Counted from the first letter of the stretch, positions 1 through 7,011 are shown. The stretch: DNA of 10,643 nucleotides from BRH-c54 sp032251145 (GCA_032251145.1 JAVVER010000114.1:1-10643), one strand, 5' to 3'. Translations and numbers: made by a program. The notes: a model not told the origin generated them from the letters alone.

Positions 1-19
1 GTGAGTCAAAATAAAAAAA

Positions 20-508
20 ATGAAACGAATAGGACTTATTTCAGATACGCATGGATATTTTCATCCGAAATTGGAAAAATTATTTGCACAGTGCGATGAA
101 ATTTGGCATGCCGGAGATGTTGGCAATTATGAAGTAATAGAACAATTGGAAAAAATGAAACCGCTAAAAGGAGTTTATGGCAATATTGATGGGCAAGATA
201 TAAGAACTCGCTTTCCAAAAAATTTGCGGTTTAATTGCGAGGGAGTGGACGTTTGGATAACACATATTGGAGGCTACCCGAACAGGTACAACCAAGACAT
301 TAGAGAAGAAATAAGGAGAAACCCTCCTAAATTATTTATTTGCGGACATTCCCACATTCTAAAAGTAATGTTTGATGAAAAATTAAATCTGCTGCACATT
401 AACCCTGGAGCAGTGGGTCAACAAGGGTTTCATAAAGTTAAAACCATTGTGCGGTTTACACTCGACAACAATGAAATTAAAGATTTAGAAGTGGTAGAGT
501 TTGAATAA
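20..508 (+). CDS. Metallophosphoesterase, YfcE/MJ0936 family
   Basis: A 162-residue single-domain calcineurin-like phosphoesterase, a typical length for the YfcE/MJ0936 family of small cytoplasmic Mn2+-dependent phosphodiesterases. All metal-site motifs are visible in order: SDTHG (D9, H11), GDVGN (D33), GNID (N55), THIGG (H82) and CGHSH (H110, H112), followed by the conserved NPGAVG segment near residue 128. These residues form the two-metal centre, so the enzyme should be active. The family hydrolyses phosphodiesters in vitro, but its physiological substrate is generally unknown. The ATG at 20 puts the first beta strand (KRIGLISD) immediately after Met, as in homologues. There is no signal peptide. 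No partner gene is visible, because only 19 bases precede it and 0.6 kb of non-coding DNA follows. The family call is firm; the substrate is not known. Confidence 0.95.
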   Translation: MKRIGLISDTHGYFHPKLEKLFAQCDEIWHAGDVGNYEVIEQLEKMKPLKGVYGNIDGQDIRTRFPKNLRFNCEGVDVWITHIGGYPNRYNQDIREEIRRNPPKLFICGHSHILKVMFDEKLNLLHINPGAVGQQGFHKVKTIVRFTLDNNEIKDLEVVEFE

Positions 509-942
509 AGGAGTTAGGTACGAGGCGTTAGGCATTAGTTGAATTAACCGCAAAGCACACGAAATCTCTCGCAAAGACGCTATTTAATTAGAAATTGTAG
601 AAGTCGGAAGACCGAAGTTGAGAAAAAATTTCACTATGACGAAGACAGACCTCTGATTAATTTAACTAGTTTTTATCTGTTGCTTTTTTATTGTTTTTTA
701 AATGTCAGATATAACTCCTTTTTAGTAAACAATCAAATTTATAGTTTTTAAAGTCGTTTCTTGTGGTTACAATTTAGCGAGGGCTTTGTGTAAGCAATCC
801 TTGAACTGCAAAAAATCAACAAAGAGCAGGCAATAGTTCCTTTTGCTTGGCAACAAAAAGCAAAACAGTTACAGGGCTTGGGTTGTGTGGCAAATTTAAC
901 CACTTAGAAAACCATAAATTTATCAGCAGTCTTGATTTTTTG

Positions 943-968
943 CTTCTTTTGTATTAAGACAAAAGAAG
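943..968. repeat. Perfect 10-bp inverted repeat (hairpin)
   Basis: CTTCTTTTGT (943-952) and ACAAAAGAAG (959-968) are exact reverse complements around a 6-nt loop. No T-run follows the stem on either strand, so it does not look like an intrinsic terminator. From memory, closely similar ACAAAAGAAG palindromes occur in intergenic DNA of other Bacteroidota, which would make this a dispersed palindromic element. That recollection was not checked by a search. Confidence 0.6.
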
Positions 969-987
969 TGCAAAGTTAAAAAAACAA

Positions 988-1018
988 CTTCCGCTACTTT
1001 AAGCGTCCATACTTGGAG
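988..1018. repeat. 31-nt direct repeat, copy 1 (upstream of orphan gene)
   Basis: This 31-nt unit begins CTTCCGCTACTT and ends CTTGGAG. It matches 2233-2263 at 27 of 31 positions in the same orientation. The differences fall mainly in and around a small hairpin: TAAGC-GTCCAT-ACTTG here and CAAGC-GAACAT-GCTTG in copy 2. A short region with weak self-complementarity (about 1020-1047) follows. The two copies bracket the gene at 1131-2225. Confidence 0.7.
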
Positions 1019-1049
1019 ATTTATGGCAATATGCACACTTGGTATAACC

Positions 1050-1078
1050 TTGCAAGTGAAGTATTTTTTATATCTTTG
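1050..1078 (+). promoter_or_regulatory. Putative Bacteroidota-type promoter for the 1131 gene
   Basis: TATCTTTG at 1071-1078 fits the Bacteroidota -7 consensus TAnnTTTG. A TTG at 1050-1052 lies 18 nt upstream, near the usual place of the -33 element. Transcription would start near 1085, giving a leader of about 45 nt before the proposed TTG start. The pair lies downstream of repeat copy 1, so the gene appears to carry its own promoter within the bracketed segment. Predicted from consensus only. Confidence 0.5.
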
Positions 1079-1130
1079 AAAGAAAAAGGAAGGTTTAATA
1101 AATGTTTTTACTAAACCAAAAAGTGCTAAA

Positions 1131-2225
1131 TTGAAATTCATAATCAACATAATATTTATTCTGAATTCAATAAATTTATTGAGCCAAATCCCATGTCAGA
1201 ATATTCCTAAATTTAAAGGTATAGCTTATCTTGATAGTAGCTACAATAAAGTTTCAAAACCAACACTTAGTGGTTACACTTTGACTGGAAATCACAATAA
1301 TTTTATAGTCCGTTGTTTAGATTCAAAAATTGATTCTTCTGCTTTTAAAATTAGATTTAATGAAGTTAATAGTTATGAAATTAAAACATTGGATAACACT
1401 TGTTACTTTAATGATTATCATAATAGTTATAGCCCATTTTTTTCTGATAACAACTATAAATTGATTGTAGATAGTTTTCTTTACCCATCTAAAATGATTG
1501 ATGATAGAGAAATAGGAATGATTAAATTAACTTTTTATTTCGATTCTGATGGTAACAATATTTTTTGTGAACAATTTACCACAAATACATTGCTTTTAGA
1601 AGAGAATAGTAATCAAATTGAAAAATTAAAATCATACCCTAAAAAGAACTTAAAAATTAATAAAGTATTAGTTTCTAGCTTCTTTGATTTAACTGTTCAT
1701 TTCAACTTATATCAAGATTCTACAATTTTCATAAAATATAATAAATTATTTGTTCCCTTTAAGATTCCCAAATGGACAAAAGAAGAATTAAACATTTTGA
1801 AAAAATTTGATATGACTTATGTTGAATTAAAAAGTAATTTTTTTGATTTTAGAATAGAACAAGGAGGAGATGTTTTTGAATATTTAGATTCTATTAATGG
1901 AGCTAATTGGTACAATAAATTTGATTCATCTATGACAATATCAGGTAAAAATTGGAGTAAGTTTAAAAAACAAAATACAAAACGTGAAGTTAAACTATAT
2001 AAATTAAAAGGACTCTATGAAAAAGTTCAAATAAATACATCTACCAAAACCAATGATTTGATATATCTTGAATTTAATGAAAATGGAACACTAAAAACTT
2101 ACAAAAGCAATTATAGAGTTGGAAGACTAGATGGATTTACCGAGTATGAAATTGAAAAAGAATATAATCAATTTGGAAACTTAATTAAAGACAATGTAAA
2201 GAAAACAGAAAAATCTGTTTGGTAA
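1131..2225 (+). CDS. Hypothetical exported protein, AT-rich orphan
   Basis: A 364-residue protein with no family that I recognise. The proposed start is a TTG codon. The frame stays open further upstream but has no nearby ATG, and starting at TTG gives a good signal peptide: a Lys at position 2, a hydrophobic stretch to about residue 18, then LLSQ, a common cleavage context in Bacteroidota. The mature part is rich in Asn, Lys, Ser, Phe and Tyr, with several Cys and no further membrane segment. Near the C-terminus (about residues 310-350) the pattern LEFNENGTLK ... YNQFGNLI loosely resembles antitoxin-like or MORN-like beta repeats, which is not enough to assign a function. The gene looks more AT-rich than its neighbours and lies between two direct repeats, suggesting horizontal gain. 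It is probably periplasmic or secreted. No lipobox is visible: the first Cys (residue 22) has no proper motif. Confidence 0.7.
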   Translation: MKFIINIIFILNSINLLSQIPCQNIPKFKGIAYLDSSYNKVSKPTLSGYTLTGNHNNFIVRCLDSKIDSSAFKIRFNEVNSYEIKTLDNTCYFNDYHNSYSPFFSDNNYKLIVDSFLYPSKMIDDREIGMIKLTFYFDSDGNNIFCEQFTTNTLLLEENSNQIEKLKSYPKKNLKINKVLVSSFFDLTVHFNLYQDSTIFIKYNKLFVPFKIPKWTKEELNILKKFDMTYVELKSNFFDFRIEQGGDVFEYLDSINGANWYNKFDSSMTISGKNWSKFKKQNTKREVKLYKLKGLYEKVQINTSTKTNDLIYLEFNENGTLKTYKSNYRVGRLDGFTEYEIEKEYNQFGNLIKDNVKKTEKSVW

Positions 2226-2232
2226 AGAACAT

Positions 2233-2303
2233 CTTCCGCTACTTCAAGCGAACATGCTTGGAGGGTTGCTGTAAGTTTGAGTACGCAATGCCAAACTCGA
2301 ACT
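2233..2303. repeat. 31-nt direct repeat, copy 2, with two hairpins
   Basis: Positions 2233-2263 match 988-1018 at 27 of 31 bases in the same orientation, starting 7 nt after the stop of the 1131-2225 gene. Two stem-loops are visible. The first is CAAGC (2245-2249) with GCTTG (2256-2260). The second is AGTTTGAGT (2274-2282) with ACTCGAACT (2295-2303), 9 pairs including one G-T pair around a 12-nt loop. Neither is followed by a T-run on the plus strand. The element sits between two convergent genes, so it may help end transcription, or it may mark the edge of a transferred segment. Confidence 0.65.
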
Positions 2304-2320
2304 GACTTAATACATTAAGT

Positions 2321-3004
2321 TTATCTAGTTGAGTCATCTACTCTATTAGAGGTAGTTTTTATTTCGTTTTTTAATATATCAAAGTAAATCCAATGTCCTT
2401 CTGAATCAAAAACATCAACAGAAAAGTCCTTTCTGTAGTCAACTCCTCTTGTGATGTTGGCAGAAAAGTATCCTGCTACATTTGCGAACCATTCTTTCTC
2501 TTTCAAAGAATACCTTACGAGTAGTTCTAAGTAGTTAGTTATCGCTTTAGTAGTACTTTTGGAAATAGTGTAAGTTTTATTTTCAATCCGAAAAAACTTT
2601 TTTCCGTTGGAATCAAAGTGGCAAACAACTGAGTCCTTAACAATCCTACATTCAAGAGTTGAATCTCCTCTATAAATGTTGATATATTCTCGATTCCCTC
2701 CAAATTCTCCACATTGAGTAAATTCAGCGAAAATTTTTAAAGTATCTTTTCTTCCTAGGTCTCCAAGCAATTCTTGTGAGCGAGTGTTGTCAAGAGGAGT
2801 TTCTTTTATGCTTTCTAAATTAAGCATTTCGGTTGGGTGGCTAGTCTTCTCGAACAAAATGTGTCCACCATATCCTGTTATTAATGAATCATAATGAATA
2901 ATAGTATTTTCCGATGAAGTATTTTTAGATTCTTCTTTGTCCTTTTTTGAACGTGAACAACTCGTAAGAATTACGAGACAGATTATGAATATCTTTAGGT
3001 TCAT
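2321..3004 (-). CDS. Hypothetical lipoprotein
   Basis: A 227-residue protein starting MNLKIFIICLVILTSC. The LTSC lipobox, with Cys16 as the lipidated residue after a short hydrophobic segment, marks a signal peptidase II substrate. The next residues (SRSKKDKEESKN) form a charged, flexible tether typical of Bacteroidota lipoproteins. The mature domain contains a short Cys-containing region (AEFTQCGEFGG near residue 95) and alternating hydrophobic patterns suggesting beta structure. No family is recognised. It is convergent with the 1131-2225 gene, with 95 nt between the stops. The ATG start at 3004 is fixed by the signal sequence. I saw no convincing TAnnTTTG box upstream; TATATTTA near 3061-3068 is one base off the consensus. 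Location (membrane-anchored, periplasmic or surface) is well supported; function is unknown. Confidence 0.8.
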   Translation of the reverse strand: MNLKIFIICLVILTSCSRSKKDKEESKNTSSENTIIHYDSLITGYGGHILFEKTSHPTEMLNLESIKETPLDNTRSQELLGDLGRKDTLKIFAEFTQCGEFGGNREYINIYRGDSTLECRIVKDSVVCHFDSNGKKFFRIENKTYTISKSTTKAITNYLELLVRYSLKEKEWFANVAGYFSANITRGVDYRKDFSVDVFDSEGHWIYFDILKNEIKTTSNRVDDSTR

Positions 3005-3130
3005 TTATTAATTAATGCTAACTTATATATGTAGATTTAACATACTTATTTTTTTGTAAATATACATTATTTCACAAAATCCTCAAAAGTGCTTTTCAAG
3101 CTCCAACGGAGCGATATTTAACAGCGTTGA

Positions 3131-3149
3131 GTATAGCTCAATGCTATAC
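3131..3149. repeat. 7-bp perfect hairpin
   Basis: GTATAGC (3131-3137) and GCTATAC (3143-3149) are exact reverse complements around the loop TCAAT. An overlapping alternative stem, TTGAG-TATAG-CTCAA, covers 3127-3141. There is no T-run, so it is unlikely to be an intrinsic terminator. Confidence 0.5.
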
Positions 3150-3245
3150 GATTATCTGTAAACATCCGCTAAATCAGTGTTATCTGTGTTCTATTTAACC
3201 GCAAAGACACTGTTGAGTTAGAAGCTGAATTGTGTGTTGGAAACT

Positions 3246-3262
3246 CCTCCCCTTCGGGGAGG
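3246..3262. repeat. G/C-rich hairpin with UUC loop
   Basis: CCTCCCC (3246-3252) pairs exactly with GGGGAGG (3256-3262) around TTC. It stands out strongly in this AT-rich DNA. T-rich tracts follow further downstream (3274-3279 and 3289-3293). No plus-strand gene ends nearby, so a terminator role is doubtful. It more likely belongs to a dispersed intergenic repeat, of which the following GGAGGGGC and GGGGGC motifs may be a part. Confidence 0.5.
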
Positions 3263-3316
3263 TTAGGAGGGGCTTTTTCTTCGGGGGCTTTTTCAATTAA
3301 CTTCACGATTAATCCC

Positions 3317-3324
3317 TAACTTTG
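3317..3324 (+). promoter_or_regulatory. Putative -7 box (TAACTTTG) for the M3 peptidase gene
   Basis: TAACTTTG matches TAnnTTTG exactly. A TTTC at 3291-3294 is a weak -33 candidate at about the expected distance. Transcription would begin near 3331. This favours the ATG at 3350 as the start codon over the in-frame TTG at 3338, which would lie almost at the transcript's 5' end. Confidence 0.5.
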
Positions 3325-3349
3325 CCAAAATCAAAAATTGAGAATAAAC

Positions 3350-5392
3350 ATGACAAATCCATTATTAGAAAAATTTAATACGCCTTTCAATACACCACCT
3401 TTTTCCAAGATAAAAAACGAACATTTTAAACCTGCTTTTGAAATTGCTATTGATAAAGCCAAACAAGAAATAGACACTATTACCGATAATTCGGAAGCTC
3501 CCACTTTTGAAAACACCATTGCAGCACTTGATTTCAGTGGTGAATTATTAAATAGCGTTTCTCATATTTTCTTTAACCTCAACTCTGCTGAAACAAGTAC
3601 TGAAATTCAAAAAATTGCCAAAGAGGTTTCTCCAATGTTGTCAGAATTTGGTAATGATGTTGGATTAAATGAAAAACTTTTTGCAAGAATTAAGGTAGTT
3701 TACGACAACAAAGCAACTTTTCAGCTTACCACAGAAGAAGATATGTTGTTGGACAAAACCTACAAAAGTTTTGTTAGAAATGGAGCTAATCTTAACGATG
3801 AAGACAAAAAAACACTCAGAGAAATAGATAAAAAGCTTTCTGAAACATCCTTAAATTTTGGCGAAAATTTATTGGCAGAAATCAACAATTACGAGCTGCA
3901 CATTACCGATGAAAAAGATTTAAGCGGTTTGCCCGAAGGCGTTGTGGAAGCAGCAAAAATGACTGCCGAGAAAAAAAATAAAGACGGCTGGGTATTTACC
4001 TTAGCCATGCCAAGCTATTTCCCATTTATGACTTATGCCGATAATCGTGCATTGAGAGAGAAATTGGCTAAAGCATCTGGTGCTAAAGCTTTCAACAACA
4101 ATGAATACGATAACAGAAACAATGTCTTACAAATAGCTCAATTAAGAGAGCAAAGAGCCAACTTATTAGGTTATAACAACCATGCAGATTTTGTATTGGA
4201 AGAGCAGATGGCTACTTCTTCTAAAAATGTAATGGACTTTTTAAATAATTTGTTAGACAAAGCCAAACCTGTTGCTCTTAACGAATACAAGCAATTATGT
4301 GATTTCTCTAAAGAAAATGGTGGTCCAGAATTATTAGAAAGCTGGGATGGTGCTTATTACAGCGAAAAATTAAAACAAAAGCTTTTTGAGATAGATGATG
4401 AGCAATTGAAACCTTACTTTAAACTCGAAAATGTGGTTAAGGGAGCTTTTATAGTTGCCGAAAAATTATATGGTTTACAGTTTACCGAAGTATTTGACAT
4501 TGATAAATATCACGAAGATGTAAAAACCTATAAAGTAACCGATAAAAACAATGAATTAGTAGCTATTTTTTATGGCGATTATTTCCCTAGAGAAGGCAAA
4601 AGAAATGGTGCTTGGATGACTACCTTTAATAGTCAGTGTAAAAAAAATAGTGTAAACATTAGACCACAAGTAATTAACGTTTGTAACTTCACTAAACCAA
4701 CTAAAACAAAACCTTCTTTATTAACTTTTAATGAAGTAACTACTTTGTTTCACGAATTCGGACATGCCTTACACGGAATGCTAGCTAACACTACTTATCC
4801 GGGATTATCAGGAACAAGTGTTTATAGAGATTTTGTTGAGTTACCTTCACAATTGTTAGAAAACTGGTGTTACGAACAAGAAGCATTAGAACTTTTTGCA
4901 TTTCATTACGAAACTGGAGAGGTCATCCCAATGGAATTGGTAGAAAAAATTAAAGCTTCCTCTAATTTTATGGAAGCAACCGCCATTATAAGACAATTGA
5001 ATTTTGGGTTGTTGGATATGGCTTGGCATACTTCTCCTGCCACCATTAATGATGTTGAACAATTTGAAAAAGAAGCTACGAAACCAACACAAATTTATCC
5101 AACTATAGATGGAATCTGTTTTAGTGCTTCTTTCGCACATATATTCCAAGGAGGTTATTCTGCTGGATATTATTCTTATAAGTGGGCAGAAGTGTTAGAT
5201 GCCGATGCTTTTGAATATTTCTTAGAAAAAGGTATTTTTAACCCCGAAGCTGGAGAAAAATTTAAAGCGTACATTTTATCCAAAGGAGGAAGTGAACACC
5301 CGATGGATTTATATGAAAAATTTAGAGGCAGAAAACCTGATAATGAAGCACTATTAAGAAGAGCTGGTTTATTGAAAAAAGAAGTCGTTTAA
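3350..5392 (+). CDS. M3 family metallopeptidase (oligopeptidase A / Dcp-like)
   Basis: A 680-residue zinc peptidase, the same size as E. coli oligopeptidase A and dipeptidyl carboxypeptidase. The catalytic motif HEFGH is at residues 468-472 (H468 and H472 bind zinc, E469 is the general base). The third ligand, E497, sits in RDFVELPSQ, 25 residues after H472, as the family requires. The C-terminal GGYSAGYYSY segment (about 601-610) supplies the substrate-binding tyrosines. The N-terminal region is helical, as in other members. There is no signal peptide, so the enzyme is probably cytoplasmic and degrades short peptides, including signal-peptide fragments. GTSVYRDFVELPSQ looks somewhat closer to Dcp than to PrlC, but endo- versus dipeptidyl-carboxypeptidase activity cannot be settled here. 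The start is set at the ATG at 3350, where MTNPLLEKF matches the family N-terminus. An SDR gene follows after 21 nt and is probably cotranscribed. Confidence 0.95.
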   Translation: MTNPLLEKFNTPFNTPPFSKIKNEHFKPAFEIAIDKAKQEIDTITDNSEAPTFENTIAALDFSGELLNSVSHIFFNLNSAETSTEIQKIAKEVSPMLSEFGNDVGLNEKLFARIKVVYDNKATFQLTTEEDMLLDKTYKSFVRNGANLNDEDKKTLREIDKKLSETSLNFGENLLAEINNYELHITDEKDLSGLPEGVVEAAKMTAEKKNKDGWVFTLAMPSYFPFMTYADNRALREKLAKASGAKAFNNNEYDNRNNVLQIAQLREQRANLLGYNNHADFVLEEQMATSSKNVMDFLNNLLDKAKPVALNEYKQLCDFSKENGGPELLESWDGAYYSEKLKQKLFEIDDEQLKPYFKLENVVKGAFIVAEKLYGLQFTEVFDIDKYHEDVKTYKVTDKNNELVAIFYGDYFPREGKRNGAWMTTFNSQCKKNSVNIRPQVINVCNFTKPTKTKPSLLTFNEVTTLFHEFGHALHGMLANTTYPGLSGTSVYRDFVELPSQLLENWCYEQEALELFAFHYETGEVIPMELVEKIKASSNFMEATAIIRQLNFGLLDMAWHTSPATINDVEQFEKEATKPTQIYPTIDGICFSASFAHIFQGGYSAGYYSYKWAEVLDADAFEYFLEKGIFNPEAGEKFKAYILSKGGSEHPMDLYEKFRGRKPDNEALLRRAGLLKKEVV

Positions 5393-5413
5393 TCAAAAAT
5401 ATTAGTTTCAATT

Positions 5414-6202
5414 ATGGATTTAAGTTTAAAAAATAAAAATGCAATTGTTTGCGGAAGTACGCAAGGAATAGGAAAAGCTATTGCTATGGAATTGGCTCAT
5501 CTTGGAGCAAACATTACACTTATAGCTAGAAATGAAGACAAATTAAAAACAGTTTTAAAAGAGCTTCCAAACAATCAACAGCAACACGATTATATTGTTG
5601 CAGATTTTTCAATTCCTGCGGAAGTTAAAAAAAACGTAAATCGTTATATGCTTAAAACAGACAAGTCTATTCATGTTTTAATAAACAATACTGGTGGTCC
5701 TGCTGGCGGTTCTATTGAGGATGCTAATGAGGATGCTTTTTTAAGTGCTTTTTCTAATCATTTGCTTTGCAACCATATTTTAATGCAAGCAGTAAAAGAA
5801 AAAATGAAGCAAGCCGGATATGGCAGAATTATTAATATCATTTCTACATCAGTAAAACAACCGCTAAACGGATTAGGGGTTTCTAACACGATTAGAGGGG
5901 CTGTTGCCAATTGGAGTAAAACCTTAGCTAACGAATTAGGACAATTTGGTATTACGGTAAACAATGTGCTTCCAGGAGCTACCAACACAGTGAGATTAGA
6001 ATCTATTGTAGGGAATAAATCAGAAAAAACAGGAAAATCTGCCGATGTTTTATTTCAAGAAATGGCAAACGAAGTCCCTCTGAAAAGAATTGCTCAACCA
6101 GAAGAAGTAGCCAATGCCGTAGCATTTTTAGCTTCTCCAGCAGCTTCTTATATTAATGGAATTAACTTACCTGTTGATGGAGGTAGAACTAAAAGCCTAT
6201 AG
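5414..6202 (+). CDS. SDR family oxidoreductase-like protein with altered catalytic residues
   Basis: A 262-residue Rossmann-fold protein of classical SDR length. The cofactor motif GSTQGIG is at residues 14-20 and NNTGGP at 91-96. The C-terminal segment LASPAASYINGINLPVDGG is typical of FabG-like SDRs. The catalytic Ser is probably S144, but the YxxxK motif is replaced: S157 stands where Tyr is expected and R161 where Lys is expected (VSNTIRGA). The NTGGP plus SN-x-x-R combination matches, from memory, the subgroup usually annotated as 3-oxoacyl-ACP-reductase-like (cd05344), which deviates from the standard tetrad. It should therefore not be assumed to be an active ketoacyl reductase. The protein is cytoplasmic, with no signal peptide. 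It lies 21 nt downstream of the M3 peptidase and probably shares its transcript. A 12-bp palindrome (6194-6205) overlaps the stop codon. Confidence 0.92.
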   Translation: MDLSLKNKNAIVCGSTQGIGKAIAMELAHLGANITLIARNEDKLKTVLKELPNNQQQHDYIVADFSIPAEVKKNVNRYMLKTDKSIHVLINNTGGPAGGSIEDANEDAFLSAFSNHLLCNHILMQAVKEKMKQAGYGRIINIISTSVKQPLNGLGVSNTIRGAVANWSKTLANELGQFGITVNNVLPGATNTVRLESIVGNKSEKTGKSADVLFQEMANEVPLKRIAQPEEVANAVAFLASPAASYINGINLPVDGGRTKSL

Positions 6203-6208
6203 GCTAGT

Positions 6209-6295
6209 TTAAAAGTTTATGAGGTTAAAAGTTTATAAACATACGGGTAAGTAATAACGAATAACAACTTTAGCGTCTTTGCGTCTTTGCGAGAG
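6209..6295. repeat. Short repeats between convergent genes
   Basis: TTAAAAGTTTAT occurs twice, 16 nt apart (6209-6220 and 6225-6236). GCGTCTTT is repeated in tandem at 6273-6288, and GCGTCTTTGCGAGAG (6281-6295) is the exact reverse complement of 566-580. The tract fills the 109-nt gap between the converging SDR and nfu genes. No clear intrinsic terminator was seen. Confidence 0.55.
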
Positions 6296-6311
6296 GTAAC
6301 CAATAACCATT

Positions 6312-6950
6312 TTACCCATTAATCGCTTCTACGGATTGTACTTCGGGCAACATATTTTTAAGCATTTGCTCTATTCCTGCTTTTAATGTCATAGTTGATG
6401 ATGGACAGCCGCTGCAAGAGCCTTTTAAAACCACTTTTACCACGCCATCTTTGTAAGAATCTAATTCTATAGCTCCACCATCGCTTTCTACTGCAGGTTT
6501 AATATATTCATCCAAAATTTCAACAATTTTTTGCTCAAAATCGGTAAAGTTTTTAGCTTCAGTGTTAGTTGCAGTATTGTCTGATGCTGTTTCACTAACA
6601 ACTTCCTCTTTAGGTGCGTTTAAAAACTCTTCTCTAATCACAACACCATCTTCTGCATTTAAATATTCGGTAATAAAATCTCTTAATTCCATTACCACAT
6701 CTTGCCATTCAATGATATCGCTTTTGGTTAATGTAACAAAATTAGCTGCTATAAAAACACCGTTAATAAACGGAAAATTAAATAACTTTTCTGCCAAAGG
6801 AGATGGTCCTCCAACTCTTTGATTGGCTAAAATCTCGTAACTTTTGTCGTTGGTAACTAACCATCTGTTCGACACAAATTTCATGGTGTTTGGATTCGGA
6901 GTCATTTCCGCATAAACCGTATAAGGTGATAATGTTTTTGTAGTTTCCAT
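6312..6950 (-). CDS. NifU family Fe-S cluster carrier (Nfu_N plus NifU C-terminal domain)
   Basis: A 212-residue protein with two domains. Residues about 10-100 are an Nfu N-terminal domain (TPNPNTMKFVSNR, then AEKLFNFPFINGVFIAANFVTLTK). An acidic, Thr/Ser/Asn-rich linker (about 112-133) follows. Residues about 136-212 are the NifU C-terminal domain, with the CxxC motif C179-S-G-C182 in GSCSGCPSST. In this family the CxxC of two subunits binds a [4Fe-4S] cluster that is passed to apo-proteins, so the protein acts in cytoplasmic Fe-S assembly downstream of the SUF or ISC scaffold. The domain order matches the usual Nfu architecture of Bacteroidota and mitochondria. It is the third gene of a minus-strand run but is separated by 61 nt from DUF4286 and has its own promoter-like box, so separate expression is likely. 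Confidence 0.95.
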   Translation of the reverse strand: METTKTLSPYTVYAEMTPNPNTMKFVSNRWLVTNDKSYEILANQRVGGPSPLAEKLFNFPFINGVFIAANFVTLTKSDIIEWQDVVMELRDFITEYLNAEDGVVIREEFLNAPKEEVVSETASDNTATNTEAKNFTDFEQKIVEILDEYIKPAVESDGGAIELDSYKDGVVKVVLKGSCSGCPSSTMTLKAGIEQMLKNMLPEVQSVEAING

Positions 6951-6969
6951 AAGTTTAAATTTGTTTGTG

Positions 6970-6977
6970 CAAAGTTA
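6970..6977 (-). promoter_or_regulatory. Putative -7 box (TAACTTTG) for nfu
   Basis: On the minus strand TAACTTTG matches TAnnTTTG exactly and is identical to the box before the M3 peptidase gene. It ends 19 nt before the nfu start codon, implying a leader of roughly 10-15 nt. The -33 element is weak. Consensus evidence only. Confidence 0.5.
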
Positions 6978-7011
6978 GTGAATTATTGCAAGAATGGGAT
7001 GATGAAGTTAA

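Larger units (their letters stand above)
509..1130. other. Long non-coding spacer made of repeat fragments and hairpins
   Basis: About 620 bases without a convincing gene. From left to right it holds a TTAACCGCAAAG / CTCTCGCAAAGACGC segment (544-580) that recurs elsewhere in this window, a small TCGG-AAGA-CCGA hairpin (604-615), an AT-rich stretch, a G-richer stretch around 775-900 that reads like a degraded or structured element, a perfect 10-bp hairpin (943-968), a 31-nt direct repeat (988-1018) and a promoter-like pair (1050-1078). Short open frames on either strand have no start context or family signature. The patchwork suggests intergenic repeats or remnants of mobile DNA typical of Bacteroidota spacers. 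That origin is inferred; the repeats themselves are visible. Confidence 0.6.
3005..3349. other. Repeat-rich spacer between divergent genes
   Basis: About 345 bases with no gene. It contains GCTCC-AAC-GGAGC (3100-3112), a 7-bp hairpin at 3131-3149, a segment around 3170-3190 of the kind often seen in Bacteroidota spacers, TTAACCGCAAAG (3195-3206, identical to 544-555), a G/C-rich hairpin at 3246-3262, and then the promoter-like box of the M3 peptidase gene. The lipoprotein promoter must also lie here, within the AT-rich part just upstream of 3004. Confidence 0.6.

Noticed and set aside
544..580. CRISPR-like repeats (CGCAAAG motifs)
   Set aside because: The copies are few, unevenly spaced, in mixed orientation and in separate spacers, with no spacer-repeat periodicity and no cas genes.
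943..968. Intrinsic terminator
   Set aside because: No T-run follows the stem in either direction and no gene ends nearby.
923..1150. Minus-strand frame of 75 codons
   Set aside because: It reads through the 10-bp palindrome and the 31-nt repeat, overlaps the promoter and start of the 1131 gene, and has the look of a translated intergenic repeat.
988..2303. Integron cassette with attC sites
   Set aside because: I looked for paired RYYYAAC and GTTRRRY core sites around the repeats and found no matching pair, and no integrase is present. Kept only as 'cassette-like'.
3338..3340. TTG start for the M3 peptidase
   Set aside because: The ATG four codons downstream fits the family N-terminus, and the TTG would be only a few bases from the predicted transcript start.
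4886..5149. Minus-strand 87-codon frame inside the M3 peptidase gene
   Set aside because: It is antisense to the conserved catalytic domain, with no recognisable features of its own.
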